From NCBI RefSeq assembly GCF_028285715.1, contig NZ_JANQOO010000010.1, positions 372,001 through 436,000 on the forward strand: a stretch of 64,000 nt of DNA, given 5' to 3'. Under the pieces are notes generated by a model that saw only the letters and a program-made list of their open reading frames with translations, made no database searches and was not told where the DNA came from. How positions within the stretch are numbered: the first letter of the stretch is position 1; every line of letters starts with the position of its first letter. Source of the stretch: Ulvibacterium sp. (GTDB lineage Bacteria; Bacteroidota; Bacteroidia; Flavobacteriales; Flavobacteriaceae). Made by a program: the position numbers and the translations under genes. Positions 9,747 through 17,818 of the stretch are shown in pieces.

Positions 9747-10283
9747 CTAGCCCAGTGTTTTTCCTATGGGAATCACCTCACCATAACCAACTTGATACCG
9801 CTCAAAAGCCTCCTCTAGAGGGGTTTGGTATGCTCTGGACAAAAGTATACGGATAGGCCCTGCATGGGTCACCACGATCACTTTTTTGGAATGTGTTGCC
9901 AATAGGGCTTTATACCATTGGTTAACACGATGGGCAAGCATCTGCATTGATTCACCATTCGGAACTTGATAGTTGACAAAATCTTCCATCCAAGGATTTA
10001 GCTCCTGTTTGGGTACCTGGTCCCAAGGCTTCAGCTCCCAATCACCAAAATCCATTTCCATTAGGTTCGGACTTTTCTCCAATTTTTGGTGGGATATCCG
10101 TTTTGCCAATGCAAGGCACCTTTTTAGAGGACTGGTATAAATTACATCAACCGTATCGGGTAGTTGGGCCAATACACTCTTGGATTCTTCCAAGAAAGTC
10201 TCCGCCAAAGGAATATCCGATTGGCCGTAACATATCCCTTTAGCCATATCTGGCGTGGTATGCCGAACTAAATAAATTTCCAT
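9747..10283 (-). CDS. cobC: Alpha-ribazole phosphatase / histidine phosphatase family
   Basis: The 178-residue phosphoglycerate-mutase-like phosphatase carries the catalytic motif LVRHT near the start, the partner arginine in TSPLKRC, and the second histidine in VVTHAGPIR. In cobalamin synthesis CobC dephosphorylates alpha-ribazole phosphate or adenosylcobalamin phosphate. That function is inferred from its place as last gene of cobU-cobT-cobS-cobC; the family alone is generic. The start is the ATG at 10283 (MEIYLVRHT), which overlaps the end of cobS by 16 bases; an upstream in-frame start would add a tail that the family lacks. Translation is probably coupled to cobS. Confidence 0.85.
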   Translation of the reverse strand: MEIYLVRHTTPDMAKGICYGQSDIPLAETFLEESKSVLAQLPDTVDVIYTSPLKRCLALAKRISHQKLEKSPNLMEMDFGDWELKPWDQVPKQELNPWMEDFVNYQVPNGESMQMLAHRVNQWYKALLATHSKKVIVVTHAGPIRILLSRAYQTPLEEAFERYQVGYGEVIPIGKTLG

Positions 10284-11053
10284 GCCAAAACAATAAGGAA
10301 GTAATAAACTACTTCTACAACCTGTTGCGTTGCCCCAAGGCAATCACCCGTATAGCCGCCAATTTTCTTTTGGAAAATGTTGCTAAGGTATATTTTGACC
10401 AAGTAGAGTACTATGGGAACAAAACACCACCACAACTGCCCCATGAGTAATGCAATTACTGCCGTAGGCAGCAATCCAAAAATAAGCACGAGTACCACAT
10501 TGGTTGGGGAATAGGACTGTGCCACGGGCTTTGCCTTACTCGAACCGTCTTCCCGAACGTACTGATGTGTGAATATTACCATGGCGGCCATTACCCTACT
10601 GATTGTATGTCCGTTGATTATGATGAGCAAGAGATGAATATAATCATATTGGCCAGATACTTTTACCAAGAGTGTCCCTTTGAGTAAGAATAGGAGAAGG
10701 AGACCCACAACCGCGTAGGTCCCTACCCTGCTGTCTTTCATTATCTTAAGAATCTGATCTTTGGTCCATCCGCCCCCAAATCCATCACATACATCCGCAA
10801 ACCCATCTTCATGAAAAGCTCCTGTGAGCCATACGGAGATTGCAATACAAAAAAATGCAGCGAACCATGGGCCTATAAGCCAATTGCCCAACACTAGACC
10901 AAGCCCGGAAACTGTACCAACGATCCATCCGATCAAGGGAAAGTACCGCACCGATTTATTAATGTAGTCTGGGCTGTGATCTACCCATGAGGGACAAGGA
11001 ATGCGGGTGTAAAACATAACTGCCGTTAAAAAAATCTTCAGTTCTTCCTTCAT
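10268..11053 (-). CDS. cobS: Adenosylcobinamide-GDP ribazoletransferase (cobalamin synthase)
   Basis: CobS joins adenosylcobinamide-GDP with alpha-ribazole (phosphate), the last step of the nucleotide loop pathway, in the inner membrane. The 261 residues start with MKEELKIFLTAVMFYTRIPCP, the family N-terminus. They carry the acidic metal-binding stretch GAFHEDGFADVCDGFGGG near residue 80 and several hydrophobic helices. The length is normal. The gene overlaps cobT by 4 bases upstream and cobC by 16 bases downstream, so the four cob genes form a tight operon. Confidence 0.95.
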   Translation of the reverse strand: MKEELKIFLTAVMFYTRIPCPSWVDHSPDYINKSVRYFPLIGWIVGTVSGLGLVLGNWLIGPWFAAFFCIAISVWLTGAFHEDGFADVCDGFGGGWTKDQILKIMKDSRVGTYAVVGLLLLFLLKGTLLVKVSGQYDYIHLLLIIINGHTISRVMAAMVIFTHQYVREDGSSKAKPVAQSYSPTNVVLVLIFGLLPTAVIALLMGQLWWCFVPIVLYLVKIYLSNIFQKKIGGYTGDCLGATQQVVEVVYYFLIVLAWKFI

Positions 11054-12111
11054 TCGTCCGATTTTCCGGTTACTCCTGCCGAATCGAAACTGGCCATTTC
11101 ATTCAATACCGATACGGACATCCGTACTAAAGGGTAGGCCGCAGCACAGCCCGTCCCTTCACCGAGTCTCATTTGCAATTCCAATAATGGATTTGCCTTT
11201 AAAAAAGCCAGCGCCTTGGTGTGGCCCAATTCCTCCGAATGGTGTGTGAAAACCGCAAAATCCCCAATTTCCGGCGCCATGCTATGCGCCACTAAAAAAG
11301 CGGCCGTTGAAATAAAACCATCCACCAATACAAGGCAACGTTTGGATGCCGCTTCCAACATGCCCCCGACCATTTGGGCAATCTCAAAACCTCCGAATGT
11401 TGCCAGGACCTGGTCGGCATCTTCTCCAGCAGTAAGCCCATGGAATTTTTGCGCGTTTTGCAATGTTTTGAGCTTTTGTGCCAAGAAATCACCTGTAGCG
11501 CCCGTACCTTTGCCTACGCAATCGGATAATGGGATGTTGCAAAGTGTGCTCATAATCAGTGATGCTGAGGAGGTATTGCCTATTCCCATTTCTCCAAAGC
11601 CGATTACATTTGTACCTTTTGATAAGGTATCGGCAACAATGTCCGCTCCTTTTTGCATGGCGGTATGACAAGCCACAAGACTCATGGCGGGCCCTAATCT
11701 ATAATCTGCCGTACCCAAGCCCATTTTAGCATGTACCATGGGGAGATCTGGTTCAAAATTGTGGTTCACGCCTGCGTCCACCACGACCACCTGCATTCCC
11801 GCTACCCCGGACATCGTATTTATGGCCGCTCCCTTACCTAAAAAATTCATCACCATTTGATAGGTAACTTCCTGAGGATATGGATTGACCAAACCTGATT
11901 TCGCAATTCCATGATCACCCGCGAAAACCATTACTATAGGTTCCTTCAACGAGGGAGTGAGTGTTCCTTGTAAACGGGCTATTTGAAAGGCAAGACGTTC
12001 TAGTTTGCCCAAAGAGCCGGGCGGTTTTGTCTTATGATTCAACTTATCCCATATCTGGGAATCGAGATCAGTTGGTACAGGCACTATGGATTTTTGAAAT
12101 TTGTCCGTCAT
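11050..12111 (-). CDS. cobT: Nicotinate-nucleotide--dimethylbenzimidazole phosphoribosyltransferase
   Basis: CobT transfers phosphoribose from nicotinate mononucleotide to the lower-ligand base, giving alpha-ribazole phosphate. The 353-residue protein has the family motifs KTKPPGSLGKLE near residue 25, FAGDHGIA, GEMGIGNT, and near the C-terminus LGEGTGCA, which holds the catalytic glutamate. The ATG at 12111 (MTDKFQKS) was chosen; an upstream TTG-type extension of 26 residues would run into cobU and is not family-like. It sits 13 bases after cobU and overlaps cobS by 4 bases. Confidence 0.95.
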   Translation of the reverse strand: MTDKFQKSIVPVPTDLDSQIWDKLNHKTKPPGSLGKLERLAFQIARLQGTLTPSLKEPIVMVFAGDHGIAKSGLVNPYPQEVTYQMVMNFLGKGAAINTMSGVAGMQVVVVDAGVNHNFEPDLPMVHAKMGLGTADYRLGPAMSLVACHTAMQKGADIVADTLSKGTNVIGFGEMGIGNTSSASLIMSTLCNIPLSDCVGKGTGATGDFLAQKLKTLQNAQKFHGLTAGEDADQVLATFGGFEIAQMVGGMLEAASKRCLVLVDGFISTAAFLVAHSMAPEIGDFAVFTHHSEELGHTKALAFLKANPLLELQMRLGEGTGCAAAYPLVRMSVSVLNEMASFDSAGVTGKSDE

Positions 12112-12124
12112 GCGTAAAGTAAAT

Positions 12125-12628
12125 TTATTTGAGTTGAAGGGGCAAACCCGATACCATAAATACCGCCTTATCGGCACTTTTTGCGACAAATTGATTCATC
12201 CAACCTTGTAATTCTGTAAATTTTCTACCGATATGGCTTTCGGCATGTCCCCCCATACCAATCTCATTTGAAATAATAATAAGGGTTCCCTCCTGTCCAA
12301 ACAATTGCTTCAATTCTTGCTTGCCTTGTTTCATGCAGGCATCGATATCCTGCTCCAAATCCATAAACCAATTGGTCAGCCATAAGGTGATACAATCCAA
12401 GACAACCACTCGTCCGGATATATCCAACTTACCTATTAGTTTCTCCACTTCCCAGGTCTCCCAACGTTCGTCCCTTTCATTTTTATGGCGCTCTACCCGT
12501 TTCTCAAAATCAGCGTCCCATTTACGGGAAGTGGCCAAGTAGACTGGGTTTTCGGATAATCCCAGTGCCAATTCCATGGCATAACGACTTTTCCCTGATC
12601 TTTCGCCCCCGGATATGTAATAAATCAA
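12125..12628 (-). CDS. cobU: Bifunctional adenosylcobinamide kinase / adenosylcobinamide-phosphate guanylyltransferase
   Basis: CobU phosphorylates adenosylcobinamide and attaches GMP. Visible motifs are the P-loop GGERSGKS, RHKNERDERW with the histidine that carries GMP in the family, and VVLDCITLWLTNW. The start is uncertain: family members begin close to IYYISGGERSGKS, which points to the TTG at 12628 (167 residues); another in-frame TTG at 12661 would add 11 residues. It is the first gene of the minus-strand cob operon. I searched the 325 bases upstream for a cobalamin riboswitch and saw no recognisable B12-box sequence, so control of the operon remains open. Confidence 0.92.
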   Translation of the reverse strand: MIYYISGGERSGKSRYAMELALGLSENPVYLATSRKWDADFEKRVERHKNERDERWETWEVEKLIGKLDISGRVVVLDCITLWLTNWFMDLEQDIDACMKQGKQELKQLFGQEGTLIIISNEIGMGGHAESHIGRKFTELQGWMNQFVAKSADKAVFMVSGLPLQLK

Positions 12629-12953
12629 AACTGTAAAATTTAAAGTAATCGTAAGGAACAACTACGGTTGATACCCCAAAAATGATACAAATTACGAACA
12701 TTTAAAAAGGGATTTCACCGAATTTTCCTTTATTCCCAATTTATGGTCGCTTCATAACGAAGATTGAAATCAAAGTCGGCAATGATTCCAAATAACTTTT
12801 TCTATAGTATCTTTACTACATACGCTCATACGTGAGCGGTTTTAAGGTGTTCAATCGCCAAACTAATGGCTGAGAGCGTCTTCTTCTTTAGCAACCGATA
12901 ACTATGGCAATGCAATCTGTTTCACATAAAATTTACCCGTTAAATAAAATCAA
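12629..12953. other. Divergent intergenic region between cobU and the CocE hydrolase
   Basis: 325 bases containing the starting signals of the minus-strand cob operon and the plus-strand hydrolase. I found no cobalamin riboswitch core, no exact TAnnTTTG element on either strand close to the starts, and no long inverted repeat. Nothing else can be supported here. Confidence 0.4.
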
Positions 12954-14792
12954 ATGTTACCACTAAAAACTTTCCCCTTTTTTGGCAATAGGTCCCTTGT
13001 AAAAAACCTTTTCCTTCTTGTTATTTTGTTCTTTTGTTGTTTGGGGGCCTCCCAGACTGGTTCGGTCGCCGCGGAAGAGCCCCGTCCTGTGTTGAACGAA
13101 ATCCGACTTGTTCGGCAGGTTCCGGTACCAATGCGGGACGGAACCCTCCTCTATGCCGATATTTATCGTCCCACCAAACCAGGAAAGTATGCGGTCATAG
13201 TAACCCGCAGTCCCTATGGTTTGCAACGCATTGGGGTTCACCATGAGCGGATGATGAAATTTGCACAGCGGGGCTACGTCGCAATCGTACAGGATGTACG
13301 GGGGCGTTACGAAAGCGAGGGAAAATGGGAGCCTTTCCGAGATGAGGCCAAAGATGGCTACGATACTATCGAGTGGATTGCAAAACAGGATTTTTCGAAT
13401 GGAAAGATTGCCATGCAAGGCGGTTCTTACTTAGGACATAACCAATGGGCCGCGGCCAGTCAGAGCCCTCCCAGCTTGGATGCCATCTTCCCCTCCGTAG
13501 CGTCGACCAACCTGTATGCCAACTGGATTACCATGGGAGGCGCCTTTCGGCTAAGTTTTAATTTTGGATGGGGTGCTGTACGTATGCCCAACCGTATCAT
13601 GTTGCCCCAGATTTGGCACACCTCCGATTTTACGCCCGAGGAATTAAAATATGAAAATATCTTGATGCATCTCCCCCTGAAAAATGGCGACTTGCAGAGT
13701 GCAGGTTATGCGGTGCAACATTACCGGGATTGGCTGGCCCATGAGAGTTATGACAGCTATTGGAAGGCCATCAGTGATGAAGAGCGTTTTGATAAGGTGA
13801 TGGTACCTGCCTATAACACCGGAGGCTGGTTTGATATATTCCTTATGGGCACCTTGAACGGGTATACGGGAATGAAAAAATACGGTGGAACAGAAGCCGC
13901 CCGAGCCGGTACCAAGTTGCTCGTCGGACCCTGGGGCCACGGTCCCGGAACCCGATTTGGAGACCTGGAATTCGGGGATCATGCCTATATCGATATTTTT
14001 GAGGAAGAGCTTCGCTATTATGATTTTCACCTAAAAGGAATCGACAACGGGCTGGATAAGGAACTACCGGTAAAAATATTTTATATGGGCGAAAATTCCT
14101 GGCGGGAGGAAAAGGACTGGCCTATCCCTGGAACACAATACAAGGAGCTGTACCTTACCGGAGACAGACCTGCCAACAGCCTGCGGGGCTCCGGTAAGCT
14201 TACCTTCGATAAACCCAAAAGCGCCGGTACCGATAATTATACCTACGATCCCAACCTACCCGTAAAGACCTATGGGGGGAATAATTGTTGTGGCACCCCG
14301 ACCGTTACCGGACCGAGAGATCAACGGATTATTGAACGTAGAAACGACGTTTTGGTCTATACCTCGGATTTCCTGACGGCACCGGTAACCGTGGCCGGCC
14401 CGATTACCATGAAGTTGCACGCCGCTACTGACGGGCCGGATACTGACTGGATGATCAAACTTGTGGATGTGTATCCGGATGGTGGTGCCTACCCCGTATC
14501 GGAGGGTATCCTACGGGCCCGCTTTAAGGATGGCTTGGACAAAATAAACCTGCTTACCCCAAACCAGGTTTACGAATTCGAAATTGAAATGACAGGAACC
14601 GCGAACGTATTTCAGCCCGGGCACCGTATCCGGGTAGACATTACTTCCAGTAACTTTCCGCAATTTGACCGTAATCCCAATACCGGCAAACCCCTCGGGG
14701 AAGATGAAGAAGTCCGCGTTGCCCAACAGATCATCCACCACGGTGGAAAGCGACCCAGTCATATCGTATTACCGCTTGTTCCCGGATTTTAA
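12954..14792 (+). CDS. CocE/NonD-family hydrolase (X-Pro dipeptidyl-peptidase S15 type), secreted
   Basis: The 612 residues start with a signal peptide (LFLLVILFFCCLGASQTG). An alpha/beta hydrolase domain follows (about 50-370) with the nucleophile in GGSYLG and a probable catalytic histidine in VGPWGHG. The C-terminal half is a jelly-roll domain (PDTDWMIKLVDVYPDG, GHRIRVDITSSNFPQFDRNPNTG) typical of X-Pro dipeptidyl-peptidases, cocaine esterase and alpha-amino acid ester hydrolases. It should act in the periplasm or outside the cell on peptides or acyl esters; the exact substrate cannot be read from sequence. It is transcribed alone, divergently from the cob operon. Confidence 0.88.
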   Translation: MLPLKTFPFFGNRSLVKNLFLLVILFFCCLGASQTGSVAAEEPRPVLNEIRLVRQVPVPMRDGTLLYADIYRPTKPGKYAVIVTRSPYGLQRIGVHHERMMKFAQRGYVAIVQDVRGRYESEGKWEPFRDEAKDGYDTIEWIAKQDFSNGKIAMQGGSYLGHNQWAAASQSPPSLDAIFPSVASTNLYANWITMGGAFRLSFNFGWGAVRMPNRIMLPQIWHTSDFTPEELKYENILMHLPLKNGDLQSAGYAVQHYRDWLAHESYDSYWKAISDEERFDKVMVPAYNTGGWFDIFLMGTLNGYTGMKKYGGTEAARAGTKLLVGPWGHGPGTRFGDLEFGDHAYIDIFEEELRYYDFHLKGIDNGLDKELPVKIFYMGENSWREEKDWPIPGTQYKELYLTGDRPANSLRGSGKLTFDKPKSAGTDNYTYDPNLPVKTYGGNNCCGTPTVTGPRDQRIIERRNDVLVYTSDFLTAPVTVAGPITMKLHAATDGPDTDWMIKLVDVYPDGGAYPVSEGILRARFKDGLDKINLLTPNQVYEFEIEMTGTANVFQPGHRIRVDITSSNFPQFDRNPNTGKPLGEDEEVRVAQQIIHHGGKRPSHIVLPLVPGF

Positions 14793-14893
14793 AGCATGGG
14801 TTGGGACCACGTGAGAAAAATACTGAAATGAAAATGACCCTTCCCTTTGTGGAAGGGCTGCTTGGAAACGGTATGGCTTTGGTTCTGCTTTGC

Positions 14894-14907
14894 CCCCCTC
14901 TTGGGCT
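14894..14907 (-). repeat. Partial copy of the tRNA-Asn 3' end
   Basis: The 14 bases CCCCCTCTTGGGCT at 14894-14907 repeat exactly at 15041-15054, where they form the acceptor and T-stem end of tRNA-Asn. The flanking TCTGCT is also shared with a 4-base insertion. The copy lies about 145 bases beyond the real tRNA 3' end, on the same strand. This is the layout left by integration at a tRNA gene or by loss of a tandem tRNA. No integrase gene is present. Confidence 0.55.
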
Positions 14908-14920
14908 TCCTTCGGCGGTG

Positions 14921-14936
14921 CCTGTCTGCAGACAGG
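14921..14936. repeat. Perfect 16-bp palindrome, possible dispersed repeat
   Basis: CCTGTCTGCAGACAGG reads the same on both strands; with imperfect flanks the symmetry extends to about 24 bases (GCGG before, TACGC after). It lies in an unusually GC-rich intergenic stretch (14860-14990) next to tRNA-Asn. Short palindromes of this style occur in many copies in some Bacteroidota genomes; only one is seen in this window, so repeat status is inference. Confidence 0.45.
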
Positions 14937-14997
14937 TACGCTCAGGGTAAATCTGCCCGAAAAAGTCAGCCGGGCTTCTCGCCCAAGGCGCAAACGC

Positions 14998-15025
14998 AAA
15001 AAAGCCACACATTCGTGCAGCTTTT
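14998..15025 (-). terminator. Intrinsic terminator of tRNA-Asn
   Basis: On the minus strand the arms AAAAGCTGCAC and GTGTGGCTTTT form an 11-bp stem (two G-T pairs) with a GAAT loop, ending in six T residues. It begins 14 bases after the tRNA 3' end, which is exactly where a factor-independent terminator is expected. Confidence 0.8.
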
Positions 15026-15038
15026 CGGTCTCGCTCTG

Positions 15039-15112
15039 CTCCCCCTCTTGGGCTCGAACCAAGGACCCTCTGATTAACAGTCAGATGCTCTAACCAACTG
15101 AGCTAAGGAGGA
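15039..15112 (-). tRNA. tRNA-Asn (anticodon GTT)
   Basis: A 74-base cloverleaf reads on the minus strand. The acceptor stem pairs TCCTCCT with AGGGGGA (one G-T pair), with discriminator G. The D arm is GCTCAGTTGGTTAGAGC. The anticodon arm is TCTGA-CTGTTAA-TCAGA with anticodon GTT. The T arm is CTTGG-TTCGAGC-CCAAG. CCA is not encoded. A promoter (15146-15176) and terminator (14998-15025) flank it, so it is a single-gene unit. Confidence 0.95.
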
Positions 15113-15145
15113 ATATTTGCCACTAAATTATCTATTTAGCGGGTG

Positions 15146-15176
15146 CAAATATAATCGTTTTTTTTATTGCCCCCAA
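15146..15176 (-). promoter_or_regulatory. Bacteroidota-type promoter of tRNA-Asn
   Basis: On the minus strand TATATTTG (15146-15153) matches TAnnTTTG, and a TTG (15174-15176) stands 20 bases upstream, the correct spacing for the -33 element of the phylum. The tRNA begins about 33 bases downstream of the -7 element. Confidence 0.75.
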
Positions 15177-15190
15177 TAAAAACAGCCTCA

Positions 15191-16546
15191 CTATTTAAAA
15201 AGCCATTTGTACACATCATTGCCATTGGCAAACAACAATAAAGCGATCAACAAAAAGAATCCGACCATTTGGGCGTATTCCAAAAATTTGTCACTGGGTT
15301 TTCTCCCGGTAACCATCTCATACAACAAAAATGTCACATGGCCCCCATCCAATGCAGGTATGGGCAATATATTCATAAACGCCAGTATTATGGAAATAAA
15401 GGCTGTGGTATTCCAAAAGGCCGGCCAGTTCCAAGTGCTTGGGAATAGCCCCCCGATTGCGGCAAAGCCACCTACTCCTTTATAGGCACCGGTTTCCGGA
15501 TTGAAAATCTTCTTAAGTTGTTTAACATAACCTGAAAGGGTGGTAACGCCCTTGTCTATTCCAGCTGGGATGGCCTCAAGAAAGGAATACTTTTTGGTCT
15601 CGATCTCAAAAAGACCCCTATCCGCCAATTCTTCCATGGTAAGACCTCCTAAGGCAACGCCCAGTTTGCCCGCTTCATTTACTTTGGCAGAAATGATTTC
15701 GGTAGTGCCATCCTCCCGTTTAACGGTCAGGTCAAGGTTTCCTCCCGTATTCGCCTCTAGATAGGGAATGATTTGGTCCCTATAGGCCACAGGATTTCCA
15801 TTTACGGCAACGACTTCGTCCAGTTGCTTAAATCCGGCATCCAGGTTATGGGATTCCTTGGGTACCTGCCCGATTACAAAGGGCAACCTATAACTTAAAA
15901 ACCGAATCCTGTCTTCATCCTCCAAGAGCGTTGCGATAAAATCCACTGGGATTTCCTTTTCCATCCGCTGTCCGTCCCTCTCAATGGTAATCGAATTGCC
16001 GTTGACAATTTCCATAAAAACACTCCCAAATTCCTCAATTTCGTTTCCGTCCACGGCAATAATTTTATCCCCGGTACGGATACCTATTTCATCCCCTATT
16101 TCCGGTTCAATTACCGCTATGCCATCCTTTAGGCTCTTCATGGGTACGTATTGATCGCCATAGGCATAGGCCATACCAATATAAATTAGCACGGCCAACA
16201 CAAAGTTTACCGTAACCCCGCCCAACATAATGATCAAACGTTGCCAAGCCGGCTTACTTCGAAACTCCCACGGTTTGGGCTCCTCCTTCATGGTCTCCGT
16301 ATCCATGCTTTCATCGATCATGCCTGAAATCTTTACATAACCACCCAAAGGCAACCACCCGATGCCATAAACGGTTTCCCCGATCTTCTTTTTGAAAAGG
16401 GAAAACTTGACATCAAAAAACAGATAGAATTTTTCAACACGTGTCTTAAAAAGCTTGGCCGGTATAAAGTGTCCCAACTCGTGCAGTACAATCAAAATGG
16501 ACAGGCTTAAAAAAAACTGAATGGTCTTTATCAATATGGGGCTCAT
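15191..16546 (-). CDS. rseP: RIP metalloprotease RseP (site-2 protease)
   Basis: The 451-residue inner-membrane zinc protease cuts membrane-spanning anti-sigma factors and remnant signal peptides. HExxH is in VLHELGHFIPAK near residue 20. A second metal ligand region is in NILPIPALDGGHV near residue 395. Between them lie two PDZ-like regions (GIRTGDKIIAVDGNEI; LDEVVAVNGNPVAYRD). Length and order are normal for the Bacteroidota form. A TACTTTTG element on the minus strand at 16573-16580 is a plausible -7 box. RseP could process the anti-sigma factors encoded at 22.5 kb, but that is inference. Confidence 0.95.
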   Translation of the reverse strand: MSPILIKTIQFFLSLSILIVLHELGHFIPAKLFKTRVEKFYLFFDVKFSLFKKKIGETVYGIGWLPLGGYVKISGMIDESMDTETMKEEPKPWEFRSKPAWQRLIIMLGGVTVNFVLAVLIYIGMAYAYGDQYVPMKSLKDGIAVIEPEIGDEIGIRTGDKIIAVDGNEIEEFGSVFMEIVNGNSITIERDGQRMEKEIPVDFIATLLEDEDRIRFLSYRLPFVIGQVPKESHNLDAGFKQLDEVVAVNGNPVAYRDQIIPYLEANTGGNLDLTVKREDGTTEIISAKVNEAGKLGVALGGLTMEELADRGLFEIETKKYSFLEAIPAGIDKGVTTLSGYVKQLKKIFNPETGAYKGVGGFAAIGGLFPSTWNWPAFWNTTAFISIILAFMNILPIPALDGGHVTFLLYEMVTGRKPSDKFLEYAQMVGFFLLIALLLFANGNDVYKWLFK

Positions 16547-16664
16547 GGGTACTTTCTAATTATTCAATCGCACAAAAGTAAGTGTTTACCTTCTGTAAAA
16601 AAAAGAAAGCTGAAAAGGGCCTCTCTATTTAAGAAAGTTTTGGGAAGAAGACGGGCCCTATTCC

Positions 16665-16695
16665 TTGAAAGCTTTCGGGACACGCCCTATCTTTG
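16665..16695 (+). promoter_or_regulatory. Promoter of the SCO gene
   Basis: TTG (16665-16667), a 20-base spacer and TATCTTTG (16688-16695) form a full Bacteroidota-type promoter. It lies within a longer open frame, so it decides in favour of the ATG at 16709 as start and gives a leader of only about ten bases. Confidence 0.7.
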
Positions 16696-16708
16696 TAAAA
16701 AAATTGGG

Positions 16709-17383
16709 ATGGGTAATTTTTTTGGCAAGTTCAAATTTTTTGGAATAGTACTTCTTTTCCTTTCGGCCATCATCGTCTATTTGTTTTACAATGCGCTGCA
16801 ACCTAAAACAACCTTGCCCGTTTACCAACCTTCCATGGTAAATCCGGAATTGGTGGATAGCACCGTACACCATGTTAGAAAATACCATACGATAGCCGAT
16901 TTTTCGCTGACGAACCAAAATGGAAAGACCATAACGCAAGCGGATTACGAGGATAAAATATACGTGGCGGATTTCTTCTTTACCACCTGTCCTACCATTT
17001 GCCCCATAATGACCAAAAACATGGCTGGAATCCAGGAGGAAATTAAGGAAGATGAAGACATTTTACTCCTGTCCCATTCGGTAACGCCACAAATTGATTC
17101 CGTTGCCCAGCTCAAAAGATATGCCCTGGAAAAAGGGGTGCTGGACGAAAAATGGAACTTGGTCACCGGGGATAAAAAACAAATCTATGAGCTGGCACGA
17201 AAATCCTACCTGGCCGTTAAAACGGATGGTGACGGCGGACCCTTTGATATGATACATACCGAAAATTTTATTCTGGTGGATAAAGAAAGGCGCATCCGAG
17301 GATTTTATGATGGTACGGACCCTGAGGAAATGGACAAACTACTAAATGACTTGAAAATCTTAAAAGATTCCTATCTGGAATAA
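16709..17383 (+). CDS. SCO family protein (copper chaperone / thioredoxin-like)
   Basis: The 224 residues consist of an N-terminal membrane anchor (FGIVLLFLSAIIVYLFY) and a periplasmic thioredoxin fold. The copper-binding CxxxC is in FFTTCPTICPIMTKNM and the partner histidine in MIHTENFILVD. SCO/PrrC proteins deliver copper to the CuA site of cytochrome c oxidase or act as thiol reductants. The ATG at 16709 follows a well-formed promoter that overlaps any longer reading. FeoAB lies downstream after a 190-base gap with its own promoter-like box, so the two units share the metal theme but not necessarily a transcript. Confidence 0.92.
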   Translation: MGNFFGKFKFFGIVLLFLSAIIVYLFYNALQPKTTLPVYQPSMVNPELVDSTVHHVRKYHTIADFSLTNQNGKTITQADYEDKIYVADFFFTTCPTICPIMTKNMAGIQEEIKEDEDILLLSHSVTPQIDSVAQLKRYALEKGVLDEKWNLVTGDKKQIYELARKSYLAVKTDGDGGPFDMIHTENFILVDKERRIRGFYDGTDPEEMDKLLNDLKILKDSYLE

Positions 17384-17536
17384 AACAAGCTATCCCTTTT
17401 ACGCATAAGAACACTAATGAGCCTTGAATTCCAAAGAAAGGTTTTTTGGCTGATTGAACATAGCCACTATAAGGACTAACTATGCTAAAATTGGTTCTTT
17501 TTTAGGGTTTAGGTATAACAAACCAAGAATTTACGT

Positions 17537-17544
17537 TACATTTG
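17537..17544 (+). promoter_or_regulatory. -7 element before feoA
   Basis: TACATTTG matches TAnnTTTG and ends 28 bases before the feoA TTG start. No clear TTG stands at the -33 distance, so the promoter may need an activator or be weaker. No Fur-like box was recognised. Confidence 0.45.
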
Positions 17545-17572
17545 CCCTTAATTAAAATGAATCTAAATAAGG

Positions 17573-17818
17573 TTGGCCATTACCGTAGCACATCTCAAGC
17601 AAGGACAAAAAGGGATTATCAAGGAATTTGAGAAGGATATCCTTCCCATTAAATTGCTGGAACTGGGGTGTCTGCCCGGAAATCAAATCGAACTGTTGCA
17701 GGTAGCTCCCCTAAGAGACCCCATCTACATCAATGTAAATGGGTCGCACATTGCCATACGGCGTTCCGTGGCGCTTCAAATTGAATTGGAAATTCTGGAT
17801 GATGTTTCTACGGTATGA
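17573..17818 (+). CDS. feoA: Ferrous iron transport protein A
   Basis: The 81-residue SH3-like protein assists FeoB in Fe(II) uptake. FeoA features are LKQGQKGIIKEF at the start, LLELGCLPGNQIELLQVAPLRDPI in the middle, and HIAIRRSVALQIELE. The start is TTG at 17573; the ATG at 17557 is out of frame. It overlaps feoB by 4 bases (ATGA), a sign of translational coupling. Confidence 0.92.
   Translation: MAITVAHLKQGQKGIIKEFEKDILPIKLLELGCLPGNQIELLQVAPLRDPIYINVNGSHIAIRRSVALQIELEILDDVSTV

Noticed and set aside
9579-9818. 79-codon plus-strand frame after the CPBP gene
   Set aside because: Overlaps the 3' end of cobC, has no recognisable feature and begins at a hairpin.
12629-12953. Cobalamin riboswitch before cobU
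   Set aside because: No B12-box-like core could be read on the minus strand.
14838-14857. CCCTTCC/GGAAGGG hairpin after the CocE hydrolase
   Set aside because: A 7-bp stem with no T run on the plus strand; not strong enough to call a terminator.
14769-15093. Open frames on both strands across the tRNA-Asn region (76, 67, 93 and 97 codons)
   Set aside because: They run through the tRNA, its terminator and the palindrome, lack family resemblance and are explained by the GC-rich, stop-poor DNA.
17384-17572. Fur or DtxR box before feoA
   Set aside because: No GATAATGATAATCATTATC-like sequence and no copy of the dtxR inverted repeat; only short 5-bp arms were seen.
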